From contig DATHBD010000044.1 in assembly GCA_035296325.1 (NCBI GenBank), forward strand, positions 92,967 through 156,966: a stretch of 64,000 bases of DNA. The letters run 5' to 3'. The notes under the pieces were generated by a model. It did no database searches. It worked only from the letters and a program-made list of their open reading frames with translations, and was not told where the DNA came from. The position numbers were made by a program, and so were the translations under genes. Shown in pieces: positions 16,013 through 24,967 of the stretch (positions within the stretch are counted from its first letter, which is position 1; every line of letters starts with the position of its first letter). Source of the stretch: DATHBD01 sp035296325 (GTDB lineage: Bacteria; Actinomycetota; Actinomycetes; Mycobacteriales; Micromonosporaceae).

Positions 16013-17430
16013 GCCACCCCACCATCGACCGGGACCGGATCTTCGCCGAGCTGGAGACGGCCCGACGGCGCAGCCTGGCGCTGACCAGCTGCCTGGACGA
16101 GCCGGACCTCACCGCCCAGCACTCGCCGCTGATGTCGCCGCTGGTCTGGGACCTGGCGCACATCGGCAACCAGGAGGAGCTGTGGCTGCTGCGCGCTGTC
16201 GGTGGCGCCGAGCCGATGCATCCGGAGATCGACGATCTGTACGACGCCTTTCAGCACTCCCGGAGCGACCGGCCGAGTCTGCCGCTGCTCGGCGCGGCGG
16301 AGGCCCGCCGCTACGTCGCCACCGTCCGCGGTCGCGCGGTCGATCTGATCGACCGGGCCGATCTCGACCGGACCGGTCTCGACGGTGCCGGCTCGGACGC
16401 GGCCGGGGGTGCGCTGACCGCCGGCGGGTTCGTCTTCGGCATGGTCGTCCAGCACGAGCAGCAGCACGACGAGACGATGCTGGCCACGCACCAGCTCCGG
16501 GCCGGCCCGCCGGTGCTCTCCGCGCCGCCCCCGCCCCCGCCTCCGGCCGACCGGGCGACGCTGGCGGCTGAGGCGTTCGTGCCGGCCGGGCCGTTCACCA
16601 TGGGCACCTCCACCGAGCTCTGGGCGCTGGACAACGAACGCCCGGCGCACCAGGTCGACGTCGCGGCCTTCTGGATCGACACGGCGCCGGTCAGCAACGC
16701 GGCATACCAGGCGTTCATCGAGGGCGGTGGCTACGACCGCGAGGAGTTCTGGACCACCGAGGGCTGGGCGCACCAGCGCCGGGCCGGCCTGCGCGCGCCG
16801 CTGTTCTGGTCCCGCGACGGCGGCGCGTGGCTGCGGCGGCGGTTCGGGCGGGTCGAGGAGGTGCCGCCGGAGGAGCCGGTGCAGCACGTGTGCTGGTATG
16901 AGGCGGCCGCGTACGCGCGATGGGCCGGCCGTCGCCTGCCCACCGAGGCGGAGTGGGAGAAGGCGGCCCGGCACGACCCGGGCACCGGACGTTCCCGGCG
17001 TTACCCGTGGGGCGACGACGACCCCGCACCCGGGCACGCCAACCTCGGTCAACGACATCTGCAGCCGGCGCCGGTCGGCAGCTACCCGGCCGGCACCTCG
17101 GCGTACGGGGTGCGGCAGCTGATCGGAGACGTGTGGGAGTGGACCTCGTCCGACTTCGCCGGCTATCCGGGCTTCCGGGCCTACCCCTACCGCGAGTACT
17201 CCGAGGTCTTCTTCGGGCCGGAGTACAAGGTGCTGCGCGGCGGCGCCTGGGCGACCGACCGGGTGGCGTGCCGGGGCACGTTCCGCAACTGGGACTACCC
17301 GATCCGGCGGCAGATCTTCGCCGGCTTCCGCACCGCCCGTAGCGCGACCTCCGATCCAGGCCCGGCCACCACCTCAGCGGCCACCACCCGCTCAGCGGCC
17401 ACCACCCGGCCGAGTGCGGCCACCGGCTGA
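16009..17430 (+). CDS. egtB: EgtB, iron-dependent sulfoxide synthase
   Basis: Protein of 473 residues that couples hercynine and gamma-glutamylcysteine with O2. The N-terminal DinB-like helical domain has the three iron ligands H51 (WDLAHIGNQEE), H149 and H153 (VVQHEQQHDETM). A proline run near residue 170 links to the C-terminal FGE-sulfatase/C-type-lectin domain (AGPFTMGTS..., WEKAARHDPGTGRSRRYPWGDD, LIGDVWEWTSSDFAGYPGF, RGGAWAT). The last 30 residues are a low-complexity Ala/Thr/Ser tail. Coupled by 4- and 1-nt overlaps to egtA and egtC. Confidence 0.95.
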   Translation: MSHPTIDRDRIFAELETARRRSLALTSCLDEPDLTAQHSPLMSPLVWDLAHIGNQEELWLLRAVGGAEPMHPEIDDLYDAFQHSRSDRPSLPLLGAAEARRYVATVRGRAVDLIDRADLDRTGLDGAGSDAAGGALTAGGFVFGMVVQHEQQHDETMLATHQLRAGPPVLSAPPPPPPPADRATLAAEAFVPAGPFTMGTSTELWALDNERPAHQVDVAAFWIDTAPVSNAAYQAFIEGGGYDREEFWTTEGWAHQRRAGLRAPLFWSRDGGAWLRRRFGRVEEVPPEEPVQHVCWYEAAAYARWAGRRLPTEAEWEKAARHDPGTGRSRRYPWGDDDPAPGHANLGQRHLQPAPVGSYPAGTSAYGVRQLIGDVWEWTSSDFAGYPGFRAYPYREYSEVFFGPEYKVLRGGAWATDRVACRGTFRNWDYPIRRQIFAGFRTARSATSDPGPATTSAATTRSAATTRPSAATG

Positions 17431-18209
17431 TGTGCCGCCACCTGGCGTACCTTGGTGCACCCACCCACCTGCGCACCCTGCTCGGTGACCCGCCGTACGG
17501 GCTGATCCGCCAGTCGTGGGCGCCGAGACGCCAGCGCTACGGCACGGTGAACGCGGACGGCTTCGGCGTCGGCTGGTACGCCGACGGCGACCCGGTCCCG
17601 GCGCGGTACCGGCGCGCCGGGCCGATCTGGGCGGACCCGTCGTTTCTCGACCTTGCCCGGGTGACCCGCAGCTCCGCGGTGCTCGCCGCGGTGCGCTCGG
17701 CCACCGCCGGCACCGCGCCCGACGAGTCTGCGGCGGCGCCGTTCCGGACGGGTCGTTGGCTGTTCAGCCACAACGGCGCGATCGCCGGCTGGCCCGGCTC
17801 GGTGAGCGAGCTGGCTGCCACGCTCCCGCCGGGGCTGCTCCTCGATCTCGAGGCCCGCACCGACTCGGCGTTGCTGTGGGCCCTGGTCCGGCACCGGCTC
17901 GACGGCGGCGCGGGCGGGGGCGGCGCGGGCGGGGGCGGCGGGGGCGAGGGCGGCGCGCTGGCCGGCGCGGTCGCCGCCGTCGCTTCGCGGACCGACGCTC
18001 GGTTGAACCTGTTGCTCACCGACGGCACCATGATCGCGGCCACGACCTACGGCGACACGCTGTCGTACCGGGTGCGCGACACCGACGTGCTCGTCGCCTC
18101 CGAGCCGGGCGATGACGAGCCGGGGTGGGTCGACGTGCCGGACCGATCGGTGCTCGTGGCGGTCGCCGGCCACGTCACCGTCCAGCCGATGGAAGGGATC
18201 CCTACGTGA
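17430..18209 (+). CDS. egtC: EgtC, class II glutamine-amidotransferase-like amidase
   Basis: Ntn-fold amidase of 259 residues that removes glutamate from gamma-glutamyl-hercynylcysteine sulfoxide. Cys2 is the N-terminal nucleophile after Met removal (MCRHLAYLG); NADGFGVGWYAD and FSHNGAIAGW are standard family motifs. A glycine repeat (GAGGGGAGGGGGGEGG, near 17910-17955) is inserted in the C-terminal half. The ATG overlaps the egtB stop by one base. Confidence 0.94.
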   Translation: MCRHLAYLGAPTHLRTLLGDPPYGLIRQSWAPRRQRYGTVNADGFGVGWYADGDPVPARYRRAGPIWADPSFLDLARVTRSSAVLAAVRSATAGTAPDESAAAPFRTGRWLFSHNGAIAGWPGSVSELAATLPPGLLLDLEARTDSALLWALVRHRLDGGAGGGGAGGGGGGEGGALAGAVAAVASRTDARLNLLLTDGTMIAATTYGDTLSYRVRDTDVLVASEPGDDEPGWVDVPDRSVLVAVAGHVTVQPMEGIPT

Positions 18210-19177
18210 CGGAGTTGACCGTCGAGAACCGCCTGTCCGACAACTACCTCGCCATCGCGATGCGCGCCGATGTGCGGGCGGGGCTGACCGCCAGCCCCAA
18301 GCGGCTGCGTCCCGTGTGGTTCTACGACGCGCGGGGCAGTGCCCTGTTCGAGGAGATCACCCGCCTGCCAGAGTACTACCCGACCAGGGCGGAGCGGCAG
18401 ATCCTGACCGCGGAGGCGGCCCGGATCGCCGCGGCCTGCCCGGCGACGACCCTGATCGAGCTCGGCTCGGGCTCGTCAGAGAAGACCCGACTGCTCATCA
18501 CGGCCCTGCACGACGCCGGCACGCTGCGCCGCTACGTACCCGTCGATGTCAGTCCCACGGCCGTGCTGGCCGCCGCGGAAGCGCTGCGGGCGGACTACCC
18601 GGAGGTTGCCGTCGCCGCGGTGGTGGCCGACTTCACCGCTCATCTGGACGCTCTGCCCGGCGACGGCCCGCGGCTGATCGCGTTCCTCGGCAGTACCATC
18701 GGCAACTTCGCCCCGGACGAGCGCGCGGCGTTCCTGGCCGACATCCGGCGGTTGCTCGGGCCTGGCGACGCGCTGCTGCTCGGCACCGACCTGGTGAAGG
18801 ATTCGTCGGTCCTGATCCCGGCGTACGACGACGCGGCCGGTGTGACGGCCGAGTTCAACCGCAACGTGCTCCGGGTGCTCAACCGCGAGCTGGGGGCGGA
18901 CTTCGATCTTGCAGGGTACGAGCATGTGGCGGTCTGGGACGCGGCGAACGAGTGGATCGAGATGCGCCTGCGCGCGGTGCGTGGGCAGACCGTCAAGATT
19001 CCCGAGCTGGACCTCGTGGTGGAGTTCGCCGCCGGTGAGGAGCTGCGGACCGAGATTTCGGCGAAGTTCCGCCGGGACGGTGTGGCGGGGGAGCTGGCGG
19101 CGAGCGGGATGGAGCTGCGCCACTGGTGGACCGATGCGGACGCCCGCTTCGCCCTGGCCCTGGTGGTCCCGAGGTAG
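18206..19177 (+). CDS. egtD: EgtD, histidine N-alpha-methyltransferase
   Basis: SAM-dependent enzyme of 323 residues that trimethylates histidine to hercynine. Seen: VWFYDARGSALFEEITRLPEYY, the SAM loop LIELGSGSSEKTRLL, PVDVSP, FLGSTIGNF and EMRLRAVRGQTV, all typical of EgtD. Length matches the family (about 320). The GTG start overlaps the egtC stop (GTGA). The set ends here: no EgtE-type C-S lyase gene follows, so that step must be encoded elsewhere or done by a general PLP lyase. Confidence 0.95.
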   Translation: MTELTVENRLSDNYLAIAMRADVRAGLTASPKRLRPVWFYDARGSALFEEITRLPEYYPTRAERQILTAEAARIAAACPATTLIELGSGSSEKTRLLITALHDAGTLRRYVPVDVSPTAVLAAAEALRADYPEVAVAAVVADFTAHLDALPGDGPRLIAFLGSTIGNFAPDERAAFLADIRRLLGPGDALLLGTDLVKDSSVLIPAYDDAAGVTAEFNRNVLRVLNRELGADFDLAGYEHVAVWDAANEWIEMRLRAVRGQTVKIPELDLVVEFAAGEELRTEISAKFRRDGVAGELAASGMELRHWWTDADARFALALVVPR

Positions 19178-19254
19178 CGCGGTGGAGGCACGGGAGTGGG
19201 CGCGCTGGAGCCGCGGGCGGGTGTAGCCCCGCCGGATCGGGGAACACCTGCGGC

Positions 19255-20301
19255 ATGCGCGCATTGTGCCTGACCCCGCAGCAGACCGGCTCGCTGCGCC
19301 TTGCCGAGGACTTCCCGGAACCCGACGAGTCGGAGGGTCAGGTCCTCGTCCGTGGGCTGGCGATCGGGGTGTGCGGCACCGACCGGGAGATCATCTCGGG
19401 GGAGTACGGTGCGCCGCCACCGGGTGCCACGGAACTGGTGCTGGGACACGAGTCGCTCGGCGAGGTGATCTCGGACAGCACCGGGCGGTACTCCCCGGGC
19501 CAGTTGGTCGCCGGCATCGTCCGGTTTCCGGATCCCGTCCCGTGCGTCAACTGCGCCGCCGGTGAGTGGGACATGTGCCGCAACGGGATGTTCACCGAGC
19601 GCGGGATCAAGGCCGTCCATGGCTTCGGCCGCGAACGGTGGCGGGCCGAGCCGGATTTCCTGGTACCGCTGAACGCGGACCTCCGCGACGTCGGCGTCCT
19701 GCTCGAGCCGACCAGCGTGGTGGCCAAGGCCTGGGAGCACATCGAACGGATCGGTGCCCGCGCGACGTGGCGACCCGACACCGTCCTCGTCACCGGCGCC
19801 GGCCCGATCGGGCTGCTCGCCGCGATGCTGGGTCGGCAACGGGGGTTGAATGTGCACGTCCTGGACCGGGTGACGGAAGGGCGCAAGCCGGAACTGGTCG
19901 CGGAGATCGGCGCCACCTACCACGCCACCTCGGTCGCCGAGGTTCCCTTCGAACCGGACATCATCGTCGAGTGCACCGGTGCGTCCACCATCGTGCTCGA
20001 GGTGATGGACAAGGTCGGCCCGGACGGCATCGTGTGCCTGACCGGTGTCTCGTCCGCTGGCCGCCGGGTGACCGCCGACGCCGGCGCGCTCAACCGGGCG
20101 CTCGTACTGGAGAACAACGCCGTCTTCGGCTCGGTGAACGCGAACCGTCGGCACTGGGCGCTGGCCGCCGAAGCGCTGGGCCGAGCCGATCAGGCGTGGT
20201 TGGGCCGCCTGATCACCCGGCGGGTCGGCGTGACCGACTACGCCGACGCCTTCGCCGCCCACCCCGAGGACATCAAGGTGCTCGTCGACCTGCAGCCGTA
20301 G
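19255..20301 (+). CDS. Glucose 1-dehydrogenase-like zinc MDR enzyme
   Basis: Medium-chain dehydrogenase of 348 residues closest in phrasing to the archaeal-type glucose dehydrogenase family. Catalytic zinc ligands: C40 (GVCGTDREI) and H65-E66 (VLGHES). The second lobe shows CVNCAAGEWDMC, an incomplete structural-zinc loop. The nucleotide site is VTGAGPIGLLAAMLG. LLEPTSVVAKAWEHIER is a glucose-dehydrogenase hallmark. It would oxidise an aldose to the lactone with NAD(P)+. The ATG follows GGATCGGGGAACACC. Convergent with the helicase gene across a strong hairpin. Confidence 0.82.
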   Translation: MRALCLTPQQTGSLRLAEDFPEPDESEGQVLVRGLAIGVCGTDREIISGEYGAPPPGATELVLGHESLGEVISDSTGRYSPGQLVAGIVRFPDPVPCVNCAAGEWDMCRNGMFTERGIKAVHGFGRERWRAEPDFLVPLNADLRDVGVLLEPTSVVAKAWEHIERIGARATWRPDTVLVTGAGPIGLLAAMLGRQRGLNVHVLDRVTEGRKPELVAEIGATYHATSVAEVPFEPDIIVECTGASTIVLEVMDKVGPDGIVCLTGVSSAGRRVTADAGALNRALVLENNAVFGSVNANRRHWALAAEALGRADQAWLGRLITRRVGVTDYADAFAAHPEDIKVLVDLQP

Positions 20302-20314
20302 TACGACAGCATGC

Positions 20315-20346
20315 GGGGACGTTGCCGCCGTAGCGGCAACGTCCCC
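20315..20346. terminator. Bidirectional hairpin terminator
   Basis: Perfect 14-bp arms GGGGACGTTGCCGC / GCGGCAACGTCCCC with loop CGTA, centred between the convergent dehydrogenase and helicase genes. Confidence 0.8.
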
Positions 20347-20364
20347 GGACGTTCGGCGATGCGG

Positions 20365-21978
20365 TCAGCGGCGGCCGAGGCGGCGACCGGCACCGGCCGA
20401 GAACGCAGCCGATGAGCTCAGTCGCGCGGAACCCGAGTCGCCCCCACCGGAGTACCCCTCGCTCGAGGACGAGCCCCGGATCGCGGACGTACCGTGGCCC
20501 GAGGACGTGCCCCGAGAGGACGAGCCGCGGCCCGAACCCTGCGCTGCCGACGAGCCGCGGCCCGAGGAGGAACCCCGGCCGGCGGACGAGCCGCGGGAGC
20601 CGCGACCGGACGAACCGGCGGCGCGGACGGGCTGCGTGTTCGCCGGTACCGGCACCGGGATGCCGGACGGCGTCCGGGCACCGGTGAGCCGGAAGAGCTC
20701 CGGGTGACCCGGCGACACGTCGGTGCTGCCCGGCCGCAGGCCGGCGGTGGCCATCAGGCGGGAGACCTCCCGCCGCTGGTGCGGCAGGACGATGGTGACC
20801 ACGGTGCCGGACTGGCCGGCCCGTGCGGTGCGACCGCCGCGGTGCAGGTAGTCCTTGCCGTCCGCGGGCGGGTCGACGTTGACGACCATGTCGAGGTCGT
20901 CGACGTGGATGCCGCGCGCCGCGACGTTCGTGGCGACCAGGGCGTCGAGCGCGCCGGTACGGAAGGCGTCCAGCGCGCGGGTGCGCTGCCCCTGCGCCTT
21001 GCCGCCGTGCAGCGCGGCTGCCCGGACGCCTCTGGCCAGCAGGTGCTTGGCGAGCCGGTCGGCGCCGTGCTTGGTGTCGACGAACATGATCACGCGCCCG
21101 TCGCGGGCGGCGATCTCGGTGACGGTGGCCTGCTTGTCAGCGAGTTCGACCTGCAGGATGTGGTGCTCCATCGTGGTGACCGACGCAGCCGGCGGGTCGA
21201 CGGAGTGGGTCACCGGGTCCACCAGGAACCGGCGGACCAGCCGCTCGACATCGCGGTCCAGCGTCGCCGAGAACAGCATCCGCTGCCCGCCGGCCGGGAC
21301 CTTGTCGAGCAGCGCGGTGACCTGCGGCAGGAAGCCGATGTCGGCCATCTGGTCGGCCTCGTCGATGACGGCGACGGCGACCTGGTCCAGCCGGCAGTCA
21401 CCGCGGTTGACCAGGTCGGCCAACCGGCCGGGGGTGGCGACGACGATCTCCACGCCGCGGCGCAGCTCGTCGGCCTGCCGGCCGATGGAGAGCCCGCCGA
21501 CCACGGTCGCGCAGCGCAGCCGCATCGCTGTGGCGTACGGGGTGAGCGCCGCCGCGACCTGCTGGGCGAGCTCACGGGTCGGGGTCAGCACCAGCGCGAG
21601 CGGCTGGCGCGGCTGCGCCCGCTGCCCGGCGGTGCGGGTCAGCATCGGCAGGCCGAAGGCGAGCGTCTTGCCCGAGCCGGTCTGACCGCGGCCGAGCACG
21701 TCGCGGCCGGCAAGCGCATCCGGCACGGTGGCCGACTGGATGGCGAACGGCACGGTCACGCCGTTGTCGTCGAGCACCTTGATCAGTGCGGCGGGAAGCT
21801 TCAGTTCGGCGAACGAGGTGGCCAGCGGCTCGCGCGGCGTGGTCGGCGCGAAGCTGATCGGAGGGCCGGCCGGCGCAGCGGTACGCGGCGCACGCGAGTT
21901 GTACTGCGGGGCGCTGTACTGCGACGCGGCGGGACGGCGCCGCGGGCGGCCGTGGGTGGGCATAGCGGTTGAAGTCAA
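20365..21978 (-). CDS. DEAD-box ATP-dependent RNA helicase
   Basis: RNA helicase of 532-537 residues. Q-motif region VTVPFAIQSATVPDALAG, motif I GQTGSGKT, Ia PTRELAQQ, II VIDEADQMADIGF, III FSATL, then TKHGADRLAKHLL, ARGIHVDDLDMVVN and HRGGRTARAGQSG. The C-terminal about 90 residues are a disordered Ser/Gly/Arg repeat (SGRGS, RGSS), like RNA-binding RGG tails. The ATG at 21963 has no ribosome site; a TTG at 21978 with AGGAAG upstream is the alternative used here. It follows the cold-shock gene on the same strand, which suggests a role in RNA unwinding at low temperature. Confidence 0.9.
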   Translation of the reverse strand: MTSTAMPTHGRPRRRPAASQYSAPQYNSRAPRTAAPAGPPISFAPTTPREPLATSFAELKLPAALIKVLDDNGVTVPFAIQSATVPDALAGRDVLGRGQTGSGKTLAFGLPMLTRTAGQRAQPRQPLALVLTPTRELAQQVAAALTPYATAMRLRCATVVGGLSIGRQADELRRGVEIVVATPGRLADLVNRGDCRLDQVAVAVIDEADQMADIGFLPQVTALLDKVPAGGQRMLFSATLDRDVERLVRRFLVDPVTHSVDPPAASVTTMEHHILQVELADKQATVTEIAARDGRVIMFVDTKHGADRLAKHLLARGVRAAALHGGKAQGQRTRALDAFRTGALDALVATNVAARGIHVDDLDMVVNVDPPADGKDYLHRGGRTARAGQSGTVVTIVLPHQRREVSRLMATAGLRPGSTDVSPGHPELFRLTGARTPSGIPVPVPANTQPVRAAGSSGRGSRGSSAGRGSSSGRGSSAAQGSGRGSSSRGTSSGHGTSAIRGSSSSEGYSGGGDSGSARLSSSAAFSAGAGRRLGRR

Positions 21979-22147
21979 GGAGAGTCTTCCTCTTCACGGC
22001 ACGTGTCGAGGGAGGCCTCCGCAGCGGGCAGTGCCCGGCGAAACATCACAAGAACGAACCTGTACTGGCTGGGAGTGGGTCGGACACCATCGCGCCGCGG
22101 CAACGCGCACCCGGAGGTGCGGCGCGGCCGCGGCGCGGTGTGCCGAA

Positions 22148-22351
22148 CTAGATGGGGCGGATGTTCGAGGCCTGCGGGCCCTTCTGGCCCTGGGTGATCT
22201 CGAACTCGACCCGCTGGTTCTCGTCGAGGCTGCGGTAGCCACTCGACGCGATTGCGGAGAAGTGGGCGAACACGTCAGCCCCGTTGTCGTCCGGCGTGAT
22301 GAAGCCGAAGCCCTTGTCCGCGTTAAACCATTTTACTGTACCGACAGCCAT
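22148..22351 (-). CDS. CspA-family cold-shock protein
   Basis: Single cold-shock domain of 67 residues (OB fold RNA chaperone). RNP1 is KGFGFIT and RNP2 is VFAHFSAI; TVKWFNADKGFG and GQKGPQASNI are typical of actinobacterial CspA. ATG with GAAGGGA a few bases upstream. It lies about 170 bp upstream of the DEAD-box helicase in the same direction, so the two may be co-expressed. Confidence 0.95.
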   Translation of the reverse strand: MAVGTVKWFNADKGFGFITPDDNGADVFAHFSAIASSGYRSLDENQRVEFEITQGQKGPQASNIRPI

Positions 22352-22777
22352 GTCTTTCCCTTCGCAAGGCTGGTGGAGGCCGCACTGCGCGGACCCCGTT
22401 GTTGCGGAATCGCCCTTTGGCGGAATAGACCGGCCAAAAACAACCAGCGCCGGGGTCGGGGACCCTTGGGCGCTGGCAAGGTATGTGGAAACGACTGCAA
22501 CGGAGGAAGCGTAGCACAGCTCCGACCGGCACGTGCACGATCTCCCCTCGGCGCGTCGTCCGCTTCCCCGGAGCGGGCCATCCGTCGGCTCGGCCGGGAC
22601 CCGGTGCTCTTCATGATCCGGTAAACGCGTGGTGGTTCCGGGGCCCGTTCAGCGACCACGACTCTTCCGGATCATGGATCGGACGAACCCTCTGATATCG
22701 CCCGAAACCGCCAGCCATCCAAAGAATAATGTCGCTGCGCAAGGCAATGGAAATGTGGGTGGGACACACTGGAGCAC
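22352..22777 (-). promoter_or_regulatory. Probable long 5' leader and promoter region of the cold-shock gene
   Basis: No gene is visible in this 426-bp divergent interval. Within it an inverted repeat with perfect 8-bp arms CCAGCGCC (22444-22451) and GGCGCTGG (22469-22476) flanks an inner GGGTC/GACCC repeat, about 95-125 nt upstream of the csp ATG. CspA mRNAs generally have long structured leaders that act as cold switches; that this one does is inference. The far end contains the AT-richer promoter-proximal DNA of sthA. Confidence 0.35.
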
Positions 22778-24181
22778 GTGTACGACTACGACGTGCTGGT
22801 CCTGGGCTCCGGCCCGGGTGGTCAGAAGGCAGCCATCGCCGCCGCCAAACTCGGGCGCCGGGTGGCGATGATCGAGCGCCGCAACATGGTCGGTGGGGTG
22901 TGCATCAACACCGGCACCATCCCGTCCAAGACGCTGCGCGAGGCGGTGCTCTACCTGACCGGGATGAGCCAGCGGGACATGTACGGGCAGTCGTACCGGC
23001 TCAAGGACGACATCACCGTCGCCGACCTCGCGGCGCGCACGCAGCACGTGATCGGCCGTGAGATCGATGTGATCCGCAGCCAGCTCGCCCGCAACCGGGT
23101 GCGCCTGATCAGCGGCACCGCCCGGTTCGCCGACCCGCACACCCTCGCGGTGCAGGAGGAGAACGGGCCGGAGGCGAAGTTCACCGCCGAGAAGATCATC
23201 ATCGCGGCGGGGACCCGGCCGGCGCGACCGGACAGCGTGGAGTTCGACGACAAGACCGTCATGGACTCCGACGGCATCATCAATCTGGAGCGTGTGCCGC
23301 AGTCCATGATCGTGGTCGGCGCCGGCGTGATCGGGATCGAGTACGCGTCGATGTTCGCCGCGCTGGGCACCAAGGTCACCGTGGTGGAGCGACGGGACCG
23401 GATGCTGGAGTTCTGCGACCTCGAGATCATCGAGTCGCTCAAGTACCACCTGCGCGATCTCGCCGTGACGTTCCGCTTCAACGAAACCGTCAGCTCGGTC
23501 GAGCGGCACGCGGGTGGAGCGATCGCCGTCCTGGAGAGCGGCAAGCGGATCGCCGCGGACGCCGTCATGTACTCGGCCGGGCGCCAGGGCATGGGCGAGG
23601 AACTCATCCTCGCCAACGCCGGCCTGGAGGCGGACAACCGCGGCCGGATCGCCGTGGACGCGTGCTTCCGGACGGCGGTGCCACACATCTACGCCGTCGG
23701 TGACATCATCGGCTTCCCCGCGCTGGCCTCCACGTCGATGGAGCAGGGGCGGCTCGCCGCCCACCACGCCTGCGACGAGCCGGTGCGCGAGATGCACGAG
23801 CTCCAGCCGATCGGCATCTACACGATTCCGGAGATCAGCTTCGTCGGCCGGACCGAGGAGGAGCTGACCCAGGAGCGGATCCCGTTCGAGATGGGCATCG
23901 CCCGGTACCGCGAGCTGGCCCGCGGGCAGATCATCGGCGACTCGTACGGCATGCTCAAGCTGCTGGTCTCCCCGGACAGCCGCAAGCTGCTCGGCGTGCA
24001 CGTCTTCGGCACCGGCGCCACCGAGATCGTGCACATCGGGCAGACCGTGATGGGCTGTGGCGGCACGGTGGACTACCTCGTCGACGCCGTCTTCAACTAC
24101 CCCACGCTCGCCGAGTCGTACAAGGTGGCGGCGCTCGATGCGATGAACAAGATGCGCCACATCGATCGGCTGCGCGCCTAG
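22778..24181 (+). CDS. sthA: Soluble pyridine nucleotide transhydrogenase SthA
   Basis: FAD-dependent Si-specific NAD(P)+ transhydrogenase of 467 residues, which balances NADPH and NADH. N-terminal FAD loop LVLGSGPGGQKAAIAAAKLG; the former redox-active segment reads GGVCINTGTIPSKTLRE, where the second cysteine of lipoamide dehydrogenases is Thr, diagnostic of SthA. The NAD loop is VVGAGVIGIEYASMFAALG, then IYAVGDIIGFPALAS and GCGGTVDYLVDAVFNYPTLAE. GTG start. Stand-alone gene. Confidence 0.93.
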   Translation: MYDYDVLVLGSGPGGQKAAIAAAKLGRRVAMIERRNMVGGVCINTGTIPSKTLREAVLYLTGMSQRDMYGQSYRLKDDITVADLAARTQHVIGREIDVIRSQLARNRVRLISGTARFADPHTLAVQEENGPEAKFTAEKIIIAAGTRPARPDSVEFDDKTVMDSDGIINLERVPQSMIVVGAGVIGIEYASMFAALGTKVTVVERRDRMLEFCDLEIIESLKYHLRDLAVTFRFNETVSSVERHAGGAIAVLESGKRIAADAVMYSAGRQGMGEELILANAGLEADNRGRIAVDACFRTAVPHIYAVGDIIGFPALASTSMEQGRLAAHHACDEPVREMHELQPIGIYTIPEISFVGRTEEELTQERIPFEMGIARYRELARGQIIGDSYGMLKLLVSPDSRKLLGVHVFGTGATEIVHIGQTVMGCGGTVDYLVDAVFNYPTLAESYKVAALDAMNKMRHIDRLRA

Positions 24182-24222
24182 GTGTAGTGCCCGTGGCCGT
24201 TGTGGACGGCGCGGCGGTCTGA

Positions 24223-24333
24223 TCATGAGGGAGACCGGCCGGCGGTCTTCGCGCGCACCAGCAGATGCGCGACGCGGCCGGTCACGATCGTGAGCAGGTG
24301 CCCGGCGGCGAAGTTCCGGTCCGCCAGCAGCAT
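24223..24333 (-). pseudogene. Relic of an IS4-type transposase
   Basis: A 36-residue stretch beginning MLLADRNFAAGHLL and continuing VAHLLVRAKTAG resembles the part of IS4-family DDE transposases around the second catalytic Asp (LLADRxF...ADLLxRxK). Neither the rest of the transposase nor terminal repeats are seen within 400 bp. Call rests on a short match by eye. Confidence 0.4.
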
Positions 24334-24525
24334 GACCCCGGCAGGTCACCGGTTGCCCATACCGCTGCCCTAATGGCACTTCAGCCGTCGCACTCCCGCG
24401 GCTAGCCTCCGCCTACGCCCTCCTCCTACGCCCTCGTCTCGCGACACGCCTGACACCCGCCGCCGCCCCTGAACTACCCGGCAAAGCCCCTATCCCGGCG
24501 GACTCCGCACAGCCTTGCGAGTTGC

Positions 24526-24565
24526 CGATACGCGCGCGCCGCCACGCGTCATGTTGAGATCGGAG
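24526..24565 (+). repeat. Direct repeat, copy 1 (copy 2 at 24923-24962)
   Basis: A 40-bp sequence ending GTCATGTTGAGATCGGAG occurs just upstream of both RCC1-type genes, 38 of 40 bases identical. It includes or adjoins the ribosome-binding region and marks a tandem duplication of promoter plus gene. Confidence 0.85.
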
Positions 24566-24570
24566 CGGTC

Positions 24571-24861
24571 ATGCCAGCCGAGGTACCGGATTCGCGCCCG
24601 CCCGCTGCTGCGGCGGCGCCGTCGAAGCCGCGTCGGCGGCCGCGGCGTTGGCTGATCGGCAGTACCGACTTCAACGCCTTCCACACCGAGCCGGTGAGGC
24701 TCGGCGTCACCGGCGCCAGCCTGGTGGTGGTTAACCACAAAGCGTGCGCGATTGACTCCGACGGGTACCTGTACTGCTGGGGCTCGAACGCGTTCGGGGC
24801 ACTCGGGACCGGGGAGCCGGAGAGCGTGGTCCACGCCGAGCCGGAACTGATTTCCGGCTGA
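24571..24861 (+). CDS. Internally deleted duplicate of the RCC1-repeat protein
   Basis: Frame of 96 residues. The first 29 codons match the start of the next gene (MPAEVPDSR versus MPDEVSDSR, then KPRR) and the rest matches its last repeat (AFHTEPVRLGVTGASL, ACAIDSDGYLYCWGSNAFG). The region equivalent to about 25057-26022 of the parent is missing; ATCG is shared at both edges of the deletion. The signal peptide is lost, so the product would stay inside the cell as a single WCWG-type blade. Probably a decaying copy, but the frame is preserved exactly across the junction. Confidence 0.6.
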   Translation: MPAEVPDSRPPAAAAAPSKPRRRPRRWLIGSTDFNAFHTEPVRLGVTGASLVVVNHKACAIDSDGYLYCWGSNAFGALGTGEPESVVHAEPELISG

Positions 24862-24922
24862 TCGCGTGGCGGCGCCACGGCACTCCCGACGCCACCGGCA
24901 ACGCCACATTTTTGAAAGTTGT

Positions 24923-24962
24923 CGATACGCGTGCACCGCCACGCGTCATGTTGAGATCGGAG
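24923..24962 (+). repeat. Direct repeat, copy 2 (copy 1 at 24526-24565)
   Basis: Second copy of the 40-bp upstream repeat, immediately before the intact RCC1-repeat gene. It differs from copy 1 at two positions. Confidence 0.85.
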
Positions 24963-24967
24963 TTTTC

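Noticed and set aside
22352..22777. Riboswitch in the cold-shock/sthA gap
   Set aside because: No known aptamer signature recognised; only a simple inverted repeat.
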